Under the pieces are notes generated by a model. The model searched no databases and was not told the origin of the DNA. It saw only the letters and a program-made list of their open reading frames with translations. Positions 44,455 to 53,676 of a stretch of 64,000 bases of DNA are shown in pieces. The translations under genes and the position numbers were made by a program. Numbering within the stretch: position 1 is the first letter of the stretch; the number at the start of each line of letters is the position of its first letter. The DNA lies in the NCBI GenBank assembly GCA_005217565.1, contig SJCO01000002.1, positions 342,192 to 406,191 of the forward strand, read 5' to 3'. This DNA is from Puteibacter caeruleilacunae. Its GTDB lineage: Bacteria; Bacteroidota; Bacteroidia; Bacteroidales; Prolixibacteraceae.

Positions 44455-44952
44455 TTACTCTTTTCGTGGGATTTCAAGAATTTCAAGGTCCTTTATTTCG
44501 GCTCCCTCAATTACAAAACGGAGAGCTGTTTTTACCTGATGAAAACCAGAATTACCAGCTGCTCCGGGATTCATATGAAGCAAATTAAGCTTCTTATCGA
44601 AAATAACCTTTAAGATATGTGAATGCCCTGAAATAAATAACTTGGGAGAATTATTAAATATTTCGGGCTTAACAAACTGATGATATCTACCTGGATATCC
44701 CCCAATATGAGTCATCCAAACATCCACCTCTTCACACATAAAGCGTTGAAATTTAGGATGAACAACTCGAACCTCCTGTCCATCTATATTACCATGTACT
44801 GCCACTAAAGGCTTATAATCATTCAAAGCATCAGCAGTTTCGATATTTCCGATATCTCCAGCATGCCATACTTCATCACATTTTTTAAAAAAATCAAGCA
44901 CCTTTTGGTCTAAGGTTCCGTGTGTATCTGAAAGTAATCCTATTCGTTTCAT
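44455..44952 (-). CDS. YfcE/MJ0936-type metallophosphoesterase
   Basis: 165-aa cytosolic phosphodiesterase. Motifs: GLLSDTHG, WHAGDIG, VHGNIDG, ISGHSH and LLHMNPGAAG are the metal ligands and family marks. Start MKRIGLLSDT at 44952; a longer frame to 44988 adds 12 non-conserved residues. Homologues hydrolyse artificial phosphodiesters; the physiological substrate is unknown. Convergent with prmA. Confidence 0.88.
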   Translation of the reverse strand: MKRIGLLSDTHGTLDQKVLDFFKKCDEVWHAGDIGNIETADALNDYKPLVAVHGNIDGQEVRVVHPKFQRFMCEEVDVWMTHIGGYPGRYHQFVKPEIFNNSPKLFISGHSHILKVIFDKKLNLLHMNPGAAGNSGFHQVKTALRFVIEGAEIKDLEILEIPRKE

Positions 44953-45109
44953 GAAGAAATTTTCGGTCAAAATTAAACTATTTATCACTTTCTCCGTAAC
45001 TCAGAATACTAGAAATCTTAAAGACTGTGTTCAAGAGGCACTCTTTTATGCAGTTTGCATCTGACAATAAATTACGAATAGGCTCATTTTACGCATTAAA
45101 TTACGTCTC

Positions 45110-45616
45110 ATGAAAAGGATAATAATGGTACGCCATGCAAAGGCAGAAGAACACGGTTGGCACAAGTCAGACTATGAGCGCAAATTGCGCCCTAGGGGAC
45201 GTAAAGATGCCAAAAGAATAGCTGAAGCACTGATAAAAAATCATGGAATTATTCCTGATCACATGATCACTAGTCCGGCCACACGAGCACTTGAAACGGC
45301 TGAGATTTTTGCTGATGTGATGAATTTTCCAAGGGTAAGTATTCAAAAAGAGATCGATTTATACGATGGAATGTCAACACGCGAATTCTACCAGCTAATA
45401 GAAGCCAATGATGAAAGCATTCGCACTGTTTTAGTATTTGGACACAATCCAAGTATATATCTCTTTACACACAGTCTGCTTCAAGGATTTTATGGAGATA
45501 TGCCAACATGTTCGGTTGTTTCTATAACCTATGAAATGGACGACTGGAATGATTTGCCATTGGTAGCCGGAGAAATGGAATTCCATGAGTATCCAAAGCT
45601 GTTTAAACTGGCTTAA
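45110..45616 (+). CDS. SixA-like histidine phosphatase
   Basis: 168 aa of the histidine phosphatase superfamily: RHAKAE (the RHG-type catalytic His) at 8-13, SPATRALETAEIF, and the second His in VFGHNPSI. E. coli SixA removes phosphate from histidine phosphotransfer domains; Bacteroidota homologues are annotated by similarity only. Same direction as rsmE, 91 nt upstream, possibly co-transcribed. Confidence 0.87.
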   Translation: MKRIIMVRHAKAEEHGWHKSDYERKLRPRGRKDAKRIAEALIKNHGIIPDHMITSPATRALETAEIFADVMNFPRVSIQKEIDLYDGMSTREFYQLIEANDESIRTVLVFGHNPSIYLFTHSLLQGFYGDMPTCSVVSITYEMDDWNDLPLVAGEMEFHEYPKLFKLA

Positions 45617-45707
45617 TACATCATATTCCAACCTCCTTAATAAACCAGAGAGAATGGAAAAGTGCAAAATAGTGCTTAATTTTACCTCAATATGTTAATT
45701 TTGAGGT

Positions 45708-46409
45708 ATGCATTTATTTTACACACCTGATATAGCAGGTAATCAATATACACTATCTGAAAGTGAATCAAAACATTGCACACGAGTGCTTCGTTTGAAG
45801 GAAGGCGACCATATTCAATTGATTGATGGCAAGGGAGGATTTTATACCGCTCAAATCACTCAGGCTCATCACAAAAAATGTATTGTAGAGGTTACAGAGG
45901 AGCAACAATCATATGGGAAAAGAGATTTTTACCTACATATTGCAATTGCCCCTACAAAGAATATTGACCGATTAGAATGGTTCCTGGAAAAAGCGACCGA
46001 GATAGGAGTCGATGAAATTACTCCAATTCTTTGTGATCATTCAGAACGAAAGATCATTAAACCTGAGCGATTAGAAAAGATAATTGTTTCGGCCATGAAG
46101 CAATCCTACAAAGCATATAAACCAATACTCAATCCAATAACTTCCATTAAAGAACTCTTTTCTTCAGATTTCGATGGAGATAGATACATTGCACATTGCG
46201 AGGATACCAATCGGAAATTATTCCGGGATGAAATTGCAAAAAAAGAGAAAGTTCTTGTGTTAATTGGTCCGGAAGGAGATTTCTCCCCTTCAGAAATAGA
46301 CTCAGCGAGAGAAAACCAATTCACAGAAATATCACTTGGAAGCAGTAGGCTTAGAACTGAAACTGCAGGAGTTGTTGCATGTCACACAGTAAATCTTTTA
46401 AATGACTAG
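45708..46409 (+). CDS. rsmE: 16S rRNA (uracil-1498-N3)-methyltransferase
   Basis: SPOUT-class methyltransferase of 16S rRNA U1498. 233 aa; N-terminal PUA-like domain (HLFYTPDIAGNQYTLSESES, HCTRVLRLKEGD) and a knotted C-terminal domain with ATEIGVDEITPILCDHSER, KQSYKAYKP, IGPEGDFSPSEID and SLGSSRLRTETA. All are family signatures. It is 2 nt from the DUF4159 gene, indicating one transcript. Confidence 0.94.
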   Translation: MHLFYTPDIAGNQYTLSESESKHCTRVLRLKEGDHIQLIDGKGGFYTAQITQAHHKKCIVEVTEEQQSYGKRDFYLHIAIAPTKNIDRLEWFLEKATEIGVDEITPILCDHSERKIIKPERLEKIIVSAMKQSYKAYKPILNPITSIKELFSSDFDGDRYIAHCEDTNRKLFRDEIAKKEKVLVLIGPEGDFSPSEIDSARENQFTEISLGSSRLRTETAGVVACHTVNLLND

Positions 46410-46411
46410 TT

Positions 46412-47080
46412 ATGAATAGACTCATCCACCTCTCAGTATTTATAGCCCTATTTTTCACTGGTATTTACGCATCTACAGCACAAGAAAGTACCGTAAAGAT
46501 TGGATTACTAAAGTACAATGGAGGTGGCGACTGGTATGCCAATCCAACATCGTTGCCCAACCTGATTAAATACTGCAATCAGAACTTACATACAACGATT
46601 AGTCAGGAACCAGTTACCATTGAGTTGTCAGACAACACTCTATTTCAATACCCCTTTATCCATATGACCGGACATGGTAATGTTCACTTCTCTGAATTAG
46701 AAGCACAAAATCTAAGACAATATCTCGAAGCTGGAGGATTTCTTCATATTGATGATAACTATGGGATGGATAATTACATTCGACGAGAAATTGCGAAAGT
46801 ATTTCCTGGAGCTGACTGGATAGAACTTCCTTTTTCTCATGCTATATATCATCAGAAGTATGATTTTCCCAATGGTCTTCCTAAGATCCATGAGCACGAT
46901 AATAAACCTCCTCAAGGATTTGGAATGTTCCACAACGGGAGACTCGTTATTTACTACACTTACGAATGCGATTTAGGTGATGGTTGGGAAGATGAATCAG
47001 TTCACAGTGATCCAAAAGATATCCGCACCAAAGCATTAAAGATGGGTGCGAATATCATTCAGTATGTTTTTACAAATTAA
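46412..47080 (+). CDS. DUF4159 domain secreted protein
   Basis: 222 aa with signal peptide 1-23 (ends STAQ). DUF4159 pattern: KIGLLKYNGGGDWYANPTSL, FIHMTGHGNVHFSELEAQNL, YLEAGGFLHIDDNYGMD and RLVIYYTYECDLGDGWED. This resembles a class I glutamine-amidotransferase-like fold lacking an evident catalytic triad. Related domains occur in MoxR-vWA and aerotolerance operons, but none is adjacent. Its function is unknown. Its stop codon overlaps that of the convergent GH2 gene. Confidence 0.87.
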   Translation: MNRLIHLSVFIALFFTGIYASTAQESTVKIGLLKYNGGGDWYANPTSLPNLIKYCNQNLHTTISQEPVTIELSDNTLFQYPFIHMTGHGNVHFSELEAQNLRQYLEAGGFLHIDDNYGMDNYIRREIAKVFPGADWIELPFSHAIYHQKYDFPNGLPKIHEHDNKPPQGFGMFHNGRLVIYYTYECDLGDGWEDESVHSDPKDIRTKALKMGANIIQYVFTN

Positions 47081-49854
47081 TTAAAATCGAACGTTAGCTT
47101 TATACGCAACTTATAGCCGTGAATCTTTTTGGCCTCCATTACATAAGGAGAAGCCATTGGACCGGTATGTTCCGCATCACAGAATTTCGTTCCAATTGGT
47201 GTTATTCCATGTAAGAAAGAGAAGTCTCCTGTTGGGAAATCAGCTTTTGCTCCTTTTGAATTACCAGGAAACTTAGGAGTAAGCATGCGCAAGAAGATAT
47301 CATTTGAATGCACATACACCTTAAAATCAGGCATACCCTTACCTTGAACTTTTACCCAGTTAACCTCCGAGTGATACCCCTTAAATTCAGGATAGATATA
47401 CTGTGAAAAACCAGTCTGCGTATCGTTATAGGCTTTTTCCCATACTCCAAAATGGGTACCTTTCATGCGATTCTTCCAAACTCTAAAAGGACCATTACCC
47501 ATCCATCTCATCCCTGCAACATTCTCCTCTGGGAGATCAAAGGTAATTCCAGCAAAAGCAGAACCATTCTTCCATCCTTCTTTAGGACAATAGGCTACAT
47601 CCAGCTTAAGCAAACCACTACCATCTACTTCCCACGTAAATACATCATCAGCTCTTGATCCCTTTTGCCTGGTCTGGATCATCACCTTATTTTCCTCTTT
47701 AATTACCTTCACACCAAGTAGTTCTTTCTCCTTACTCACAAACACTGGTCCATTAGCAAGAGGAATCAACTTACCATCTTTTTCCACACTAAGTAGCAAA
47801 CCGTTTTCCTTACTAAAAGTATATTTTAAGGAACCAACGCTCACATATACCTCATTACTTCTCTCAACTACAGAAAGCTGATCAGTTTTAGAAGAATCAA
47901 TATATTTTTCAACCATTAATTCAGGGACTTTCACAGGCCATGTCCAGGTAGTAATTACGCGGCCATGACGATCTGTTGCCTCTAATTCCAATACATCAGC
48001 TTTCTGCCAACCATTAAAAAGATCAACCTTTAACACGCCATTCTGTCCGGGTGCTAAATCAACTTGTACATTCTGTTTTGAAACCACGTGACTAGTCACC
48101 CTGTTATCAGGTCCATCATATGCAAGCCACTTACATTTAAATTGAACCTCATTCAAATTGGTAAAGAAATATCTATTCTGAATACGAAACTCACCGTTAA
48201 AGTCATTGGTTATATAACGTTTTTCAAAGAACACCGGACTCCAAAGATTCCTAATCGTATAATAGCTTCCTTCTTTCTCCATATAAGGCCCCAATATTCC
48301 GTCAGGAGCATGACCTCCATCTGTATCTAATTCATTGTTGCGATCTCTACGCTCAATTGCTTCGTCGGCAAATACCCACAAGAAACCACCAGCGGTTAAT
48401 GGATCGTTCCACATACGAGTCCAGTAATCTTCCAATCCAGCCCCATGTCCTCCGTCATACAAACCATGCAAGAACTCAGTTGGGAAAAATATCTTACGCT
48501 TGCTAAAGCCATCCATTGAAAGGTAATTGTAGCGAATATAGTGACAAGTATTGGTCTTTCTAAAATCCTGCCAAGGATGCAAGACTTCCCTTTTCTGGAT
48601 ATCAAACTTTGCAAAATCGTCGTTCAGATTATTATTCTCTCCACCTTCATTTCCATTGTCCCAAGCGATAATCGATGGATGATTCACATCATGGTCGATC
48701 ATCTCTTTCAGCAACTTTCTTCCTACAACATCATCATATGATGGTCGTTGCCAAGCAGTCAGTTCATCCAACACATACATTCCAAGCGAATCACAAACAT
48801 CAAGAAAATGCTTATCTGGAGGATAATGCGACATCCTCACTGCATTCATGTTCATGTCCTTCATCAAATTAACAGCATTTATACTCAATGCTTTTGATGA
48901 AGTTCTTGCATAAGAAGGATGGAAAGTATGACGATTTACACCTTTCAACTTCACACGTACACCATTCACATAGATACCATCAGATTCTCTAAACTCAATT
49001 GTTCTAAATCCAAATTTCTCAACATATTGATGGACGACTTTATCGTCTTTTTTCAATCTAAATATCGCAGAATAGAGATTAGGATCCTCAGCATTCCACA
49101 GTTTAGGATTATCAGTATTACCTGAAATTCTAACAACTTGATCCAATACCTCTCCTTCAAAACTACTCACAACACTACCAGAGGCATTAACAATATCGAC
49201 AATAACCTCATAGTCGCCCTTCTTTAAAGATGAAAGATAAACATCAGCGTTAAACAAACCATTTGCTTTAGCATCAATCGCAACACGATCAATATTAGCC
49301 TTTGGTTTACACTCTAAGTATACAGGACGAAATATTCCTCCAAAAATCCAGAAGTCAGACTTTCTTTCTGCCAAACTCACCGATTTATTATCTGAGTGCT
49401 TCTTCACTAACACTTCCAACATGTTATCTTTCCCATAGTTTAGTAGCGAAGTAATATCATAGCGAAACTGGTAAAATGCCCCCTGATGAACAGCACCAGC
49501 CTGTTTGCCATTGATCTTTACCAAAGCATCAGTCATCACTCCATCAAAGACAATTTCTACCTGCTTGCCTTTCCATGATTTCGCAACAGCAAACTGATAT
49601 CGGTACAATCCTGTCTCGTTTAATCGTTTTTCAAATTTATCGTGCCCATAGTTATAAGCCCCAAATCCCTCTTGTTCCCAACATGAAGGAACCTTTATTT
49701 TAGTCCACTTTTTACTGTTGCTTCCTGCAGAACAATAAAATTCCCATTCTTTGGTATCTGTTGCACCCGTCCCCGATAAGTAAACAGTGCTCGTTTCCTG
49801 TGCCTTGACCAATCCTGCAAAACACAGCATTACAAAAACAAGTAATTGCTTCAT
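47077..49854 (-). CDS. Glycoside hydrolase family 2 beta-galactosidase-like enzyme
   Basis: 925 aa exported enzyme; signal peptide 1-18 (ends LVKAQ). Layout: GH2 sugar-binding domain (about 40-180), immunoglobulin-like domain, TIM barrel with VKLKGVNRHTFHP, the acid/base Glu near 402 in WDNGNEGGEN and a probable nucleophile near 459 in FFPTEFLHG, then C-terminal beta domains including a small-chain-like beta sandwich (MRWMGNGPFRVWKNRMKGT). Family members hydrolyse beta-galactosides or beta-glucuronides; the substrate is not fixed by sequence. Divergent from a membrane-bound regulator with an inverted repeat between. No SusCD pair is adjacent. Confidence 0.88.
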   Translation of the reverse strand: MKQLLVFVMLCFAGLVKAQETSTVYLSGTGATDTKEWEFYCSAGSNSKKWTKIKVPSCWEQEGFGAYNYGHDKFEKRLNETGLYRYQFAVAKSWKGKQVEIVFDGVMTDALVKINGKQAGAVHQGAFYQFRYDITSLLNYGKDNMLEVLVKKHSDNKSVSLAERKSDFWIFGGIFRPVYLECKPKANIDRVAIDAKANGLFNADVYLSSLKKGDYEVIVDIVNASGSVVSSFEGEVLDQVVRISGNTDNPKLWNAEDPNLYSAIFRLKKDDKVVHQYVEKFGFRTIEFRESDGIYVNGVRVKLKGVNRHTFHPSYARTSSKALSINAVNLMKDMNMNAVRMSHYPPDKHFLDVCDSLGMYVLDELTAWQRPSYDDVVGRKLLKEMIDHDVNHPSIIAWDNGNEGGENNNLNDDFAKFDIQKREVLHPWQDFRKTNTCHYIRYNYLSMDGFSKRKIFFPTEFLHGLYDGGHGAGLEDYWTRMWNDPLTAGGFLWVFADEAIERRDRNNELDTDGGHAPDGILGPYMEKEGSYYTIRNLWSPVFFEKRYITNDFNGEFRIQNRYFFTNLNEVQFKCKWLAYDGPDNRVTSHVVSKQNVQVDLAPGQNGVLKVDLFNGWQKADVLELEATDRHGRVITTWTWPVKVPELMVEKYIDSSKTDQLSVVERSNEVYVSVGSLKYTFSKENGLLLSVEKDGKLIPLANGPVFVSKEKELLGVKVIKEENKVMIQTRQKGSRADDVFTWEVDGSGLLKLDVAYCPKEGWKNGSAFAGITFDLPEENVAGMRWMGNGPFRVWKNRMKGTHFGVWEKAYNDTQTGFSQYIYPEFKGYHSEVNWVKVQGKGMPDFKVYVHSNDIFLRMLTPKFPGNSKGAKADFPTGDFSFLHGITPIGTKFCDAEHTGPMASPYVMEAKKIHGYKLRIKLTFDFN

Positions 49855-49872
49855 GAAATTATTTTTTGTGAT

Positions 49873-49917
49873 TTATTCGAATGCAAAGTAGACTTTCAAG
49901 GGAGCACATTCGAATAA
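49873..49917. promoter_or_regulatory. Inverted repeat flanking the GH2 promoter region
   Basis: Perfect 11-bp arms TTATTCGAATG (49873-49883) and CATTCGAATAA (49907-49917), centres 34 nt apart, roughly three helical turns. Each arm contains the self-complementary ATTCGAAT. Between them on the minus strand lies a CTACTTTG sequence resembling a -7 box, 30 nt before the GH2 ATG. Likely operator of the divergent regulator. Confidence 0.6.
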
Positions 49918-50011
49918 TTTTCAACAAATTACGTTCTTTTAACCGTTAAAAATCGCCACTCCCACCTTTAAAGAAAGCCTGACAATCAAGCTGTTCAATC
50001 AAATATTCTGT

Positions 50012-50019
50012 TAACTTTG
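50012..50019 (+). promoter_or_regulatory. -7 box of membrane-regulator gene
   Basis: TAACTTTG, perfect TAnnTTTG followed by C, 27 nt before the ATG at 50046. Confidence 0.5.
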
Positions 50020-50045
50020 CTTCAAACAGGTAGAATAGACTATAA

Positions 50046-51209
50046 ATGATAAAGCACGAAGAAATACTTCAACATCTCGAAGAAATAACATCAAGTAAGA
50101 CCTTTTCAAGGTCTAATATCAATGTTAGTTTATTGCGTTTTTTGGTGCAAGCTTCTCTTGACAACAAAGAATTGAAGGAAGTTACCATTGGACAGGAAGT
50201 ATTTGGCAAATCATATGACCCCATAAAAAACGACACCAAAGTTAGGGTATATGTACACAACCTGAGAAAGAAGTTGTTGCAATATTATGAAACAGAGAAT
50301 CCTACCTCATCCATTAAATTTAATATTCAAAAAGGACAATACAAAGTATCTTATGACCGCCCAACACCCCCTCAAAGAAAATCATTCCTAGGTAGAAATA
50401 TAATAGCAACGGTTGCTGTATCATTTATATTAGTCGTAGTTATTTCAACCATGCTAATCAGAACCGGCAAACAAGATGCCATTCCTAACTTCTGGAAGGA
50501 ACATTTTACCAACGGACTTCCTAACAAACTAATCGTTGGTGATCATTTTACGGTAATGGGAGATCTTCCCACAAAAGGAAGAGGTGTATTCCGTGATTTC
50601 AATATCAATTCGCATCAAGATTTCAATGAATTCATCAAAAATAATCCAGAAGAAGCAACAACATTGAGTCCTTGTGATTTCCCATATATTACAAAAATGG
50701 GAGTTCACGCACCATTTCAACTATCCAAATGGTTCATAAAATACAATACAGACCTGTCTGTTTCATTAAAATCCGACTGGTCGAGAAATAACATCAACAA
50801 GGAAAATATAATTTTCATAGGGCAACCCAAGACTATGGGATTCCTCCAACAAATCTTTTTAGAAACACATCCTCAGTATATAAACATCGCAAATCCTGTA
50901 ACCAGAAAAGATCCTAAAACAAATAAAACCACAACTTACCCTTCAAGTGCAAGTAATAATCTAATAGACTACACTGTTGTATCGAAACAAAAAGGTCCAG
51001 GGAAAAATCTGTTTATCTATATTTTATCAGACAACGACATAGGCGTTATGCAATTGGTAGATTTCTTTACTCAACCTGATTCAATCAAGCACTTTTACCA
51101 GAACCATAATTTGAAAGACAAAGATTTTACTGCATTGTTCAAGGTTAGCGGATGGGAAAGAACAAGTTTCAATAAAGAACTTATTGCTTTAGATATAGAT
51201 AAAGATTAA
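50046..51209 (+). CDS. Putative membrane-anchored winged-helix regulator
   Basis: 387 aa. The N-terminal 100 residues resemble the winged-helix domain found before TPR or cyclase modules in other phyla: SLLRFLVQASL, then EVTIGQEVFGKSYDP, then VRVYVHNLRKKLLQYYE. One TM helix follows (about 118-138, ATVAVSFILVVVISTMLI), then a periplasmic domain of some 245 residues with no recognised family (PNKLIVGDHFTVMGDLPT, ENIIFIGQPKTMG, KNLFIYILSDNDIG). The ToxR/CadC-like topology suggests a one-component sensor. Its gene is divergent from the GH2 enzyme, its most likely target. The regulator function is inferred. Confidence 0.65.
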   Translation: MIKHEEILQHLEEITSSKTFSRSNINVSLLRFLVQASLDNKELKEVTIGQEVFGKSYDPIKNDTKVRVYVHNLRKKLLQYYETENPTSSIKFNIQKGQYKVSYDRPTPPQRKSFLGRNIIATVAVSFILVVVISTMLIRTGKQDAIPNFWKEHFTNGLPNKLIVGDHFTVMGDLPTKGRGVFRDFNINSHQDFNEFIKNNPEEATTLSPCDFPYITKMGVHAPFQLSKWFIKYNTDLSVSLKSDWSRNNINKENIIFIGQPKTMGFLQQIFLETHPQYINIANPVTRKDPKTNKTTTYPSSASNNLIDYTVVSKQKGPGKNLFIYILSDNDIGVMQLVDFFTQPDSIKHFYQNHNLKDKDFTALFKVSGWERTSFNKELIALDIDKD

Positions 51210-51251
51210 CTGTATCTCTTGCCTCCTAATCTTTCAATATCATTGATAAAT

Positions 51252-51280
51252 AAAAAAGCCCCACCAAATTGGCAGGGCTT
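51252..51280 (-). terminator. Terminator of pfp
   Basis: Minus strand AAGCCC, inner TTGG pairing CCAA, then GGGCTT followed by T4. It lies between the convergent regulator gene and pfp. Confidence 0.7.
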
Positions 51281-51302
51281 AATCAATATAGTATTGGAAA
51301 TA

Positions 51303-52955
51303 TTATTTTGCTTGTTCCAATTCCAAAGTTCTTGTAGTTTGATCACATACAGCTGAAGGACCAAAATACTGGATAGGACCTGGATATACATAGTCAGTTT
51401 CCGAAGCCCACTCCTCACGGTTAGCAACCAAATGCTTATAAGGTGCACCTTCCAACTCTACAAGAGCTTTCTGGATTACTGGCTTCATGTGACCGTGACG
51501 ACGCTCCATGTTCATCATCATTGTTACAGGAACACCACCTGCGATCCACTCTTCAGCAGGAGCAGTAGTATTACGTACTGATGACATGTAACCTGTTTTA
51601 CCTTGAGCGATCAATACTGAAGCAGTATAACCTAATGAGTAACAATAGTCAGCATCGAAGTTTGAAGGAGCTGCACAACGTCCTTCGTAACCGAAGAAGT
51701 GGTTCTGAGAACCGAATTTACCAGCATACTTACCTTCAGCTTTCATAATAGAAAGACGCTTCTCAACCATCTCGATCAATAACTTCTCAGTTTCAATCTT
51801 AGATACCTGTACGTTACCGTGTGGGTCACGATCAAGAGTAAGCTGACGAGCAATACCTTCAGGAAGAGAAGTAAATACTTTAGCAGAAGCATCAGTAAGC
51901 TTCTCTGCAACGTATCCTAATCTCTCGCTCTTACGCAATGCTTTGAATGCTTTCTCAGTCTCAGTACCTTCAGCAAGAAGATCATTCAACTCAGAAATAA
52001 GCACTTTCATTTCAGGAATAAACTCGATCAATCCTTCTGGAATCAATACAGTACCGAAGTTATTTCCTTGCTCTGCACGCTTAGCTACGATACCTGCAAT
52101 ATAATCAACGATCTCACCAAGAGTCATTTTCTTAGCTTCAACCTCCTCTGATACCAAAGTAACATTTGGTTGAGTCTGCAATGCACACTCTAAAGCGATA
52201 TGAGAAGCAGAACGTCCCATCAACTTAATAAAGTGCCAGTATTTTTTAGCAGAGTTAGCATCACGTTGGATGTTACCAATCAACTCAGAGTATACTTTAC
52301 AAGCAGTATCGAAACCGAAAGAAGTTTCAATCATTTCGTTTTTCAAGTCACCGTCAATTGTCTTAGGACAACCGATTACCTGAATACCAGTTTCTTTTTG
52401 CAAGTAGTACTCAGCCAATACACAAGCATTAGTATTTGAATCATCACCACCGATAATAACGACAGCATTGATACCATACTGCTTACATACTTCAACACCT
52501 TTGTCAAACTGCCACTCTTCTTCAAGTTTAGTTCTACCAGAACCAATGATATCGAAACCACCAGTGTTTCTGTACTTATCAATAATTTCAGAAGTAAGTT
52601 CTGCAACATCTCCATCAACTAATCCACCAGGACCACCTAGGAAACCGTACAATTTATTCTCAGGATTCAACGCTTTCAATCCGTCGAAAATACCAGAAAT
52701 TACATTGTGTCCACCTGGAGCCTGACCACCAGACAAGATCACACCAACGTTCATAGCTGGAAGCTCTACTTTCTCACCTGCTTCGAAGGTAAGCAATGGC
52801 ATTCCGTATGTATTTGGGAACAAATTCTTAATATCTTCTTGGTCAGCAACTGATTCAGTAGCTTTACCTTCAACGATATTTACAGCACCTTTTAATGCAC
52901 CTGGTAACTTTGGTGCATATTTAGCTCTTTCTTTCTGCAATGCGCTAATAATCAT
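51303..52955 (-). CDS. pfp: Diphosphate--fructose-6-phosphate 1-phosphotransferase
   Basis: PPi-dependent phosphofructokinase acting reversibly in glycolysis. 550 aa, the long clade related to plant beta subunits. PPi specificity is indicated by GGDD in [13 protein letters not shown] and by [25 protein letters not shown] is the fructose-phosphate site. The ATG at 52955 ([10 protein letters not shown]) is preferred over 52997 because the -7 box occupies 52997-53004. Monocistronic, own terminator. Confidence 0.95.
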   Translation of the reverse strand: MIISALQKERAKYAPKLPGALKGAVNIVEGKATESVADQEDIKNLFPNTYGMPLLTFEAGEKVELPAMNVGVILSGGQAPGGHNVISGIFDGLKALNPENKLYGFLGGPGGLVDGDVAELTSEIIDKYRNTGGFDIIGSGRTKLEEEWQFDKGVEVCKQYGINAVVIIGGDDSNTNACVLAEYYLQKETGIQVIGCPKTIDGDLKNEMIETSFGFDTACKVYSELIGNIQRDANSAKKYWHFIKLMGRSASHIALECALQTQPNVTLVSEEVEAKKMTLGEIVDYIAGIVAKRAEQGNNFGTVLIPEGLIEFIPEMKVLISELNDLLAEGTETEKAFKALRKSERLGYVAEKLTDASAKVFTSLPEGIARQLTLDRDPHGNVQVSKIETEKLLIEMVEKRLSIMKAEGKYAGKFGSQNHFFGYEGRCAAPSNFDADYCYSLGYTASVLIAQGKTGYMSSVRNTTAPAEEWIAGGVPVTMMMNMERRHGHMKPVIQKALVELEGAPYKHLVANREEWASETDYVYPGPIQYFGPSAVCDQTTRTLELEQAK

Positions 52956-52996
52956 GTTATAACTATTATTTATGATTAACTTTTTAAGAAACTTCA

Positions 52997-53004
52997 CAAA
53001 AGTA
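52997..53004 (-). promoter_or_regulatory. -7 box of pfp promoter
   Basis: Minus strand TACTTTTG, perfect TAnnTTTG, 41 nt before the ATG at 52955. Confidence 0.55.
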
Positions 53005-53308
53005 ATTCAAAAACATCTTTTCACCTATCTTTCAATTCAATTTTCAAGCAGAAATAATCTGTTAACGAATAAATAAATGAAATCATAGGTTTAAAGTATC
53101 AAATAAGTAGCCAGCAAGCTTCACTTATTCAAATTGTTAGAAGCAAAAATAGTTAAAGAGTAGTTTTCTCAATTTAAAAACTTGCTTATTGCACAGAGCT
53201 TTAACACGAAGTTAACGTTAGCAAAGAACCTCCAAAAACTGACTCAAACAAAATAACATTAAGACTCGCACAAAACAGACCTAATAAGATTCAAAATTAA
53301 ACAAATAG

Positions 53309-53344
53309 AAAAAAGGGTTACTGCCTACACAGCAACCCTTTTTT
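53309..53344 (-). terminator. Terminator of the 50-aa gene
   Basis: AAAAAAGGGTT-a-CTG / CAG-c-AACCCTTTTTT: 14-bp stem with one internal mismatch and a 6-nt loop, A/T tracts on both sides, 21 nt past the stop. Confidence 0.88.
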
Positions 53345-53365
53345 CCCCAGAATTCTTTAAAAAAA

Positions 53366-53518
53366 TCAATTTAATATCACTTCAATTCCACCAACATTCT
53401 CTGAATGCATTACATCCAAAGATTTGGCATAGCTTAAGATGTTTTTCACAACGTCCTCTGATGGTACAAATTCCACGTCTTTCAATCCATCCAAAGCAGC
53501 TTCAACTTCTAAATCCAT
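53366..53518 (-). CDS. 50-aa protein downstream of ECF sigma factor
   Basis: Small acidic protein beginning MDLEVEAALDGLKDVEF and ending GGIEVILN, with an amphipathic helix around VVKNILSYAKSLDV. No family recognised. The start at 53518 is preceded by AAAGGAGG, an unusually good ribosome-binding site for this phylum. A longer frame to 53599 would translate through the promoter-like sequence 53577-53599, so I reject it. It has its own terminator. The upstream motif is shared with the sigma gene, so it is probably a member of that sigma factor's regulon, perhaps its modulator. That is inference. Confidence 0.7.
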   Translation of the reverse strand: MDLEVEAALDGLKDVEFVPSEDVVKNILSYAKSLDVMHSENVGGIEVILN

Positions 53519-53576
53519 ATCTCCTCCTTTTCTGCATTTCGTACCACAAATTATCTTGTTGCTATTAAAAAACAAA

Positions 53577-53599
53577 GTAAAGATGTTTGTCATAGGCAC
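53577..53599 (-). promoter_or_regulatory. Candidate ECF sigma promoter of the 50-aa gene
   Basis: Minus strand GTGCCTAT, 3 nt, AAACATCTTTAC. The same two blocks, with a 2-nt gap, lie upstream of the sigma gene at 54296-54317. 58 nt before the small gene start. Confidence 0.55.
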
Positions 53600-53676
53600 T
53601 TTTAATTATTGTTTCTACCCTAGTAACGCCCATCTTTCTGGATTATTGCAATTTGCACGTTCTTTTTTCTATTTTT

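Larger units (their letters stand above)
52956..53365. other. Spacer upstream of pfp
   Basis: About 410 bases without a gene. It holds the pfp -7 box (52997-53004) and the terminator of the small gene (53309-53344). Nothing else is clear in 53010-53300. Confidence 0.6.

Noticed and set aside
53519-53599. 77-aa version of the small protein beginning at 53599
   Set aside because: Its first codons are the promoter-like sequence shared with the sigma gene; the ATG at 53518 has a strong ribosome-binding site.
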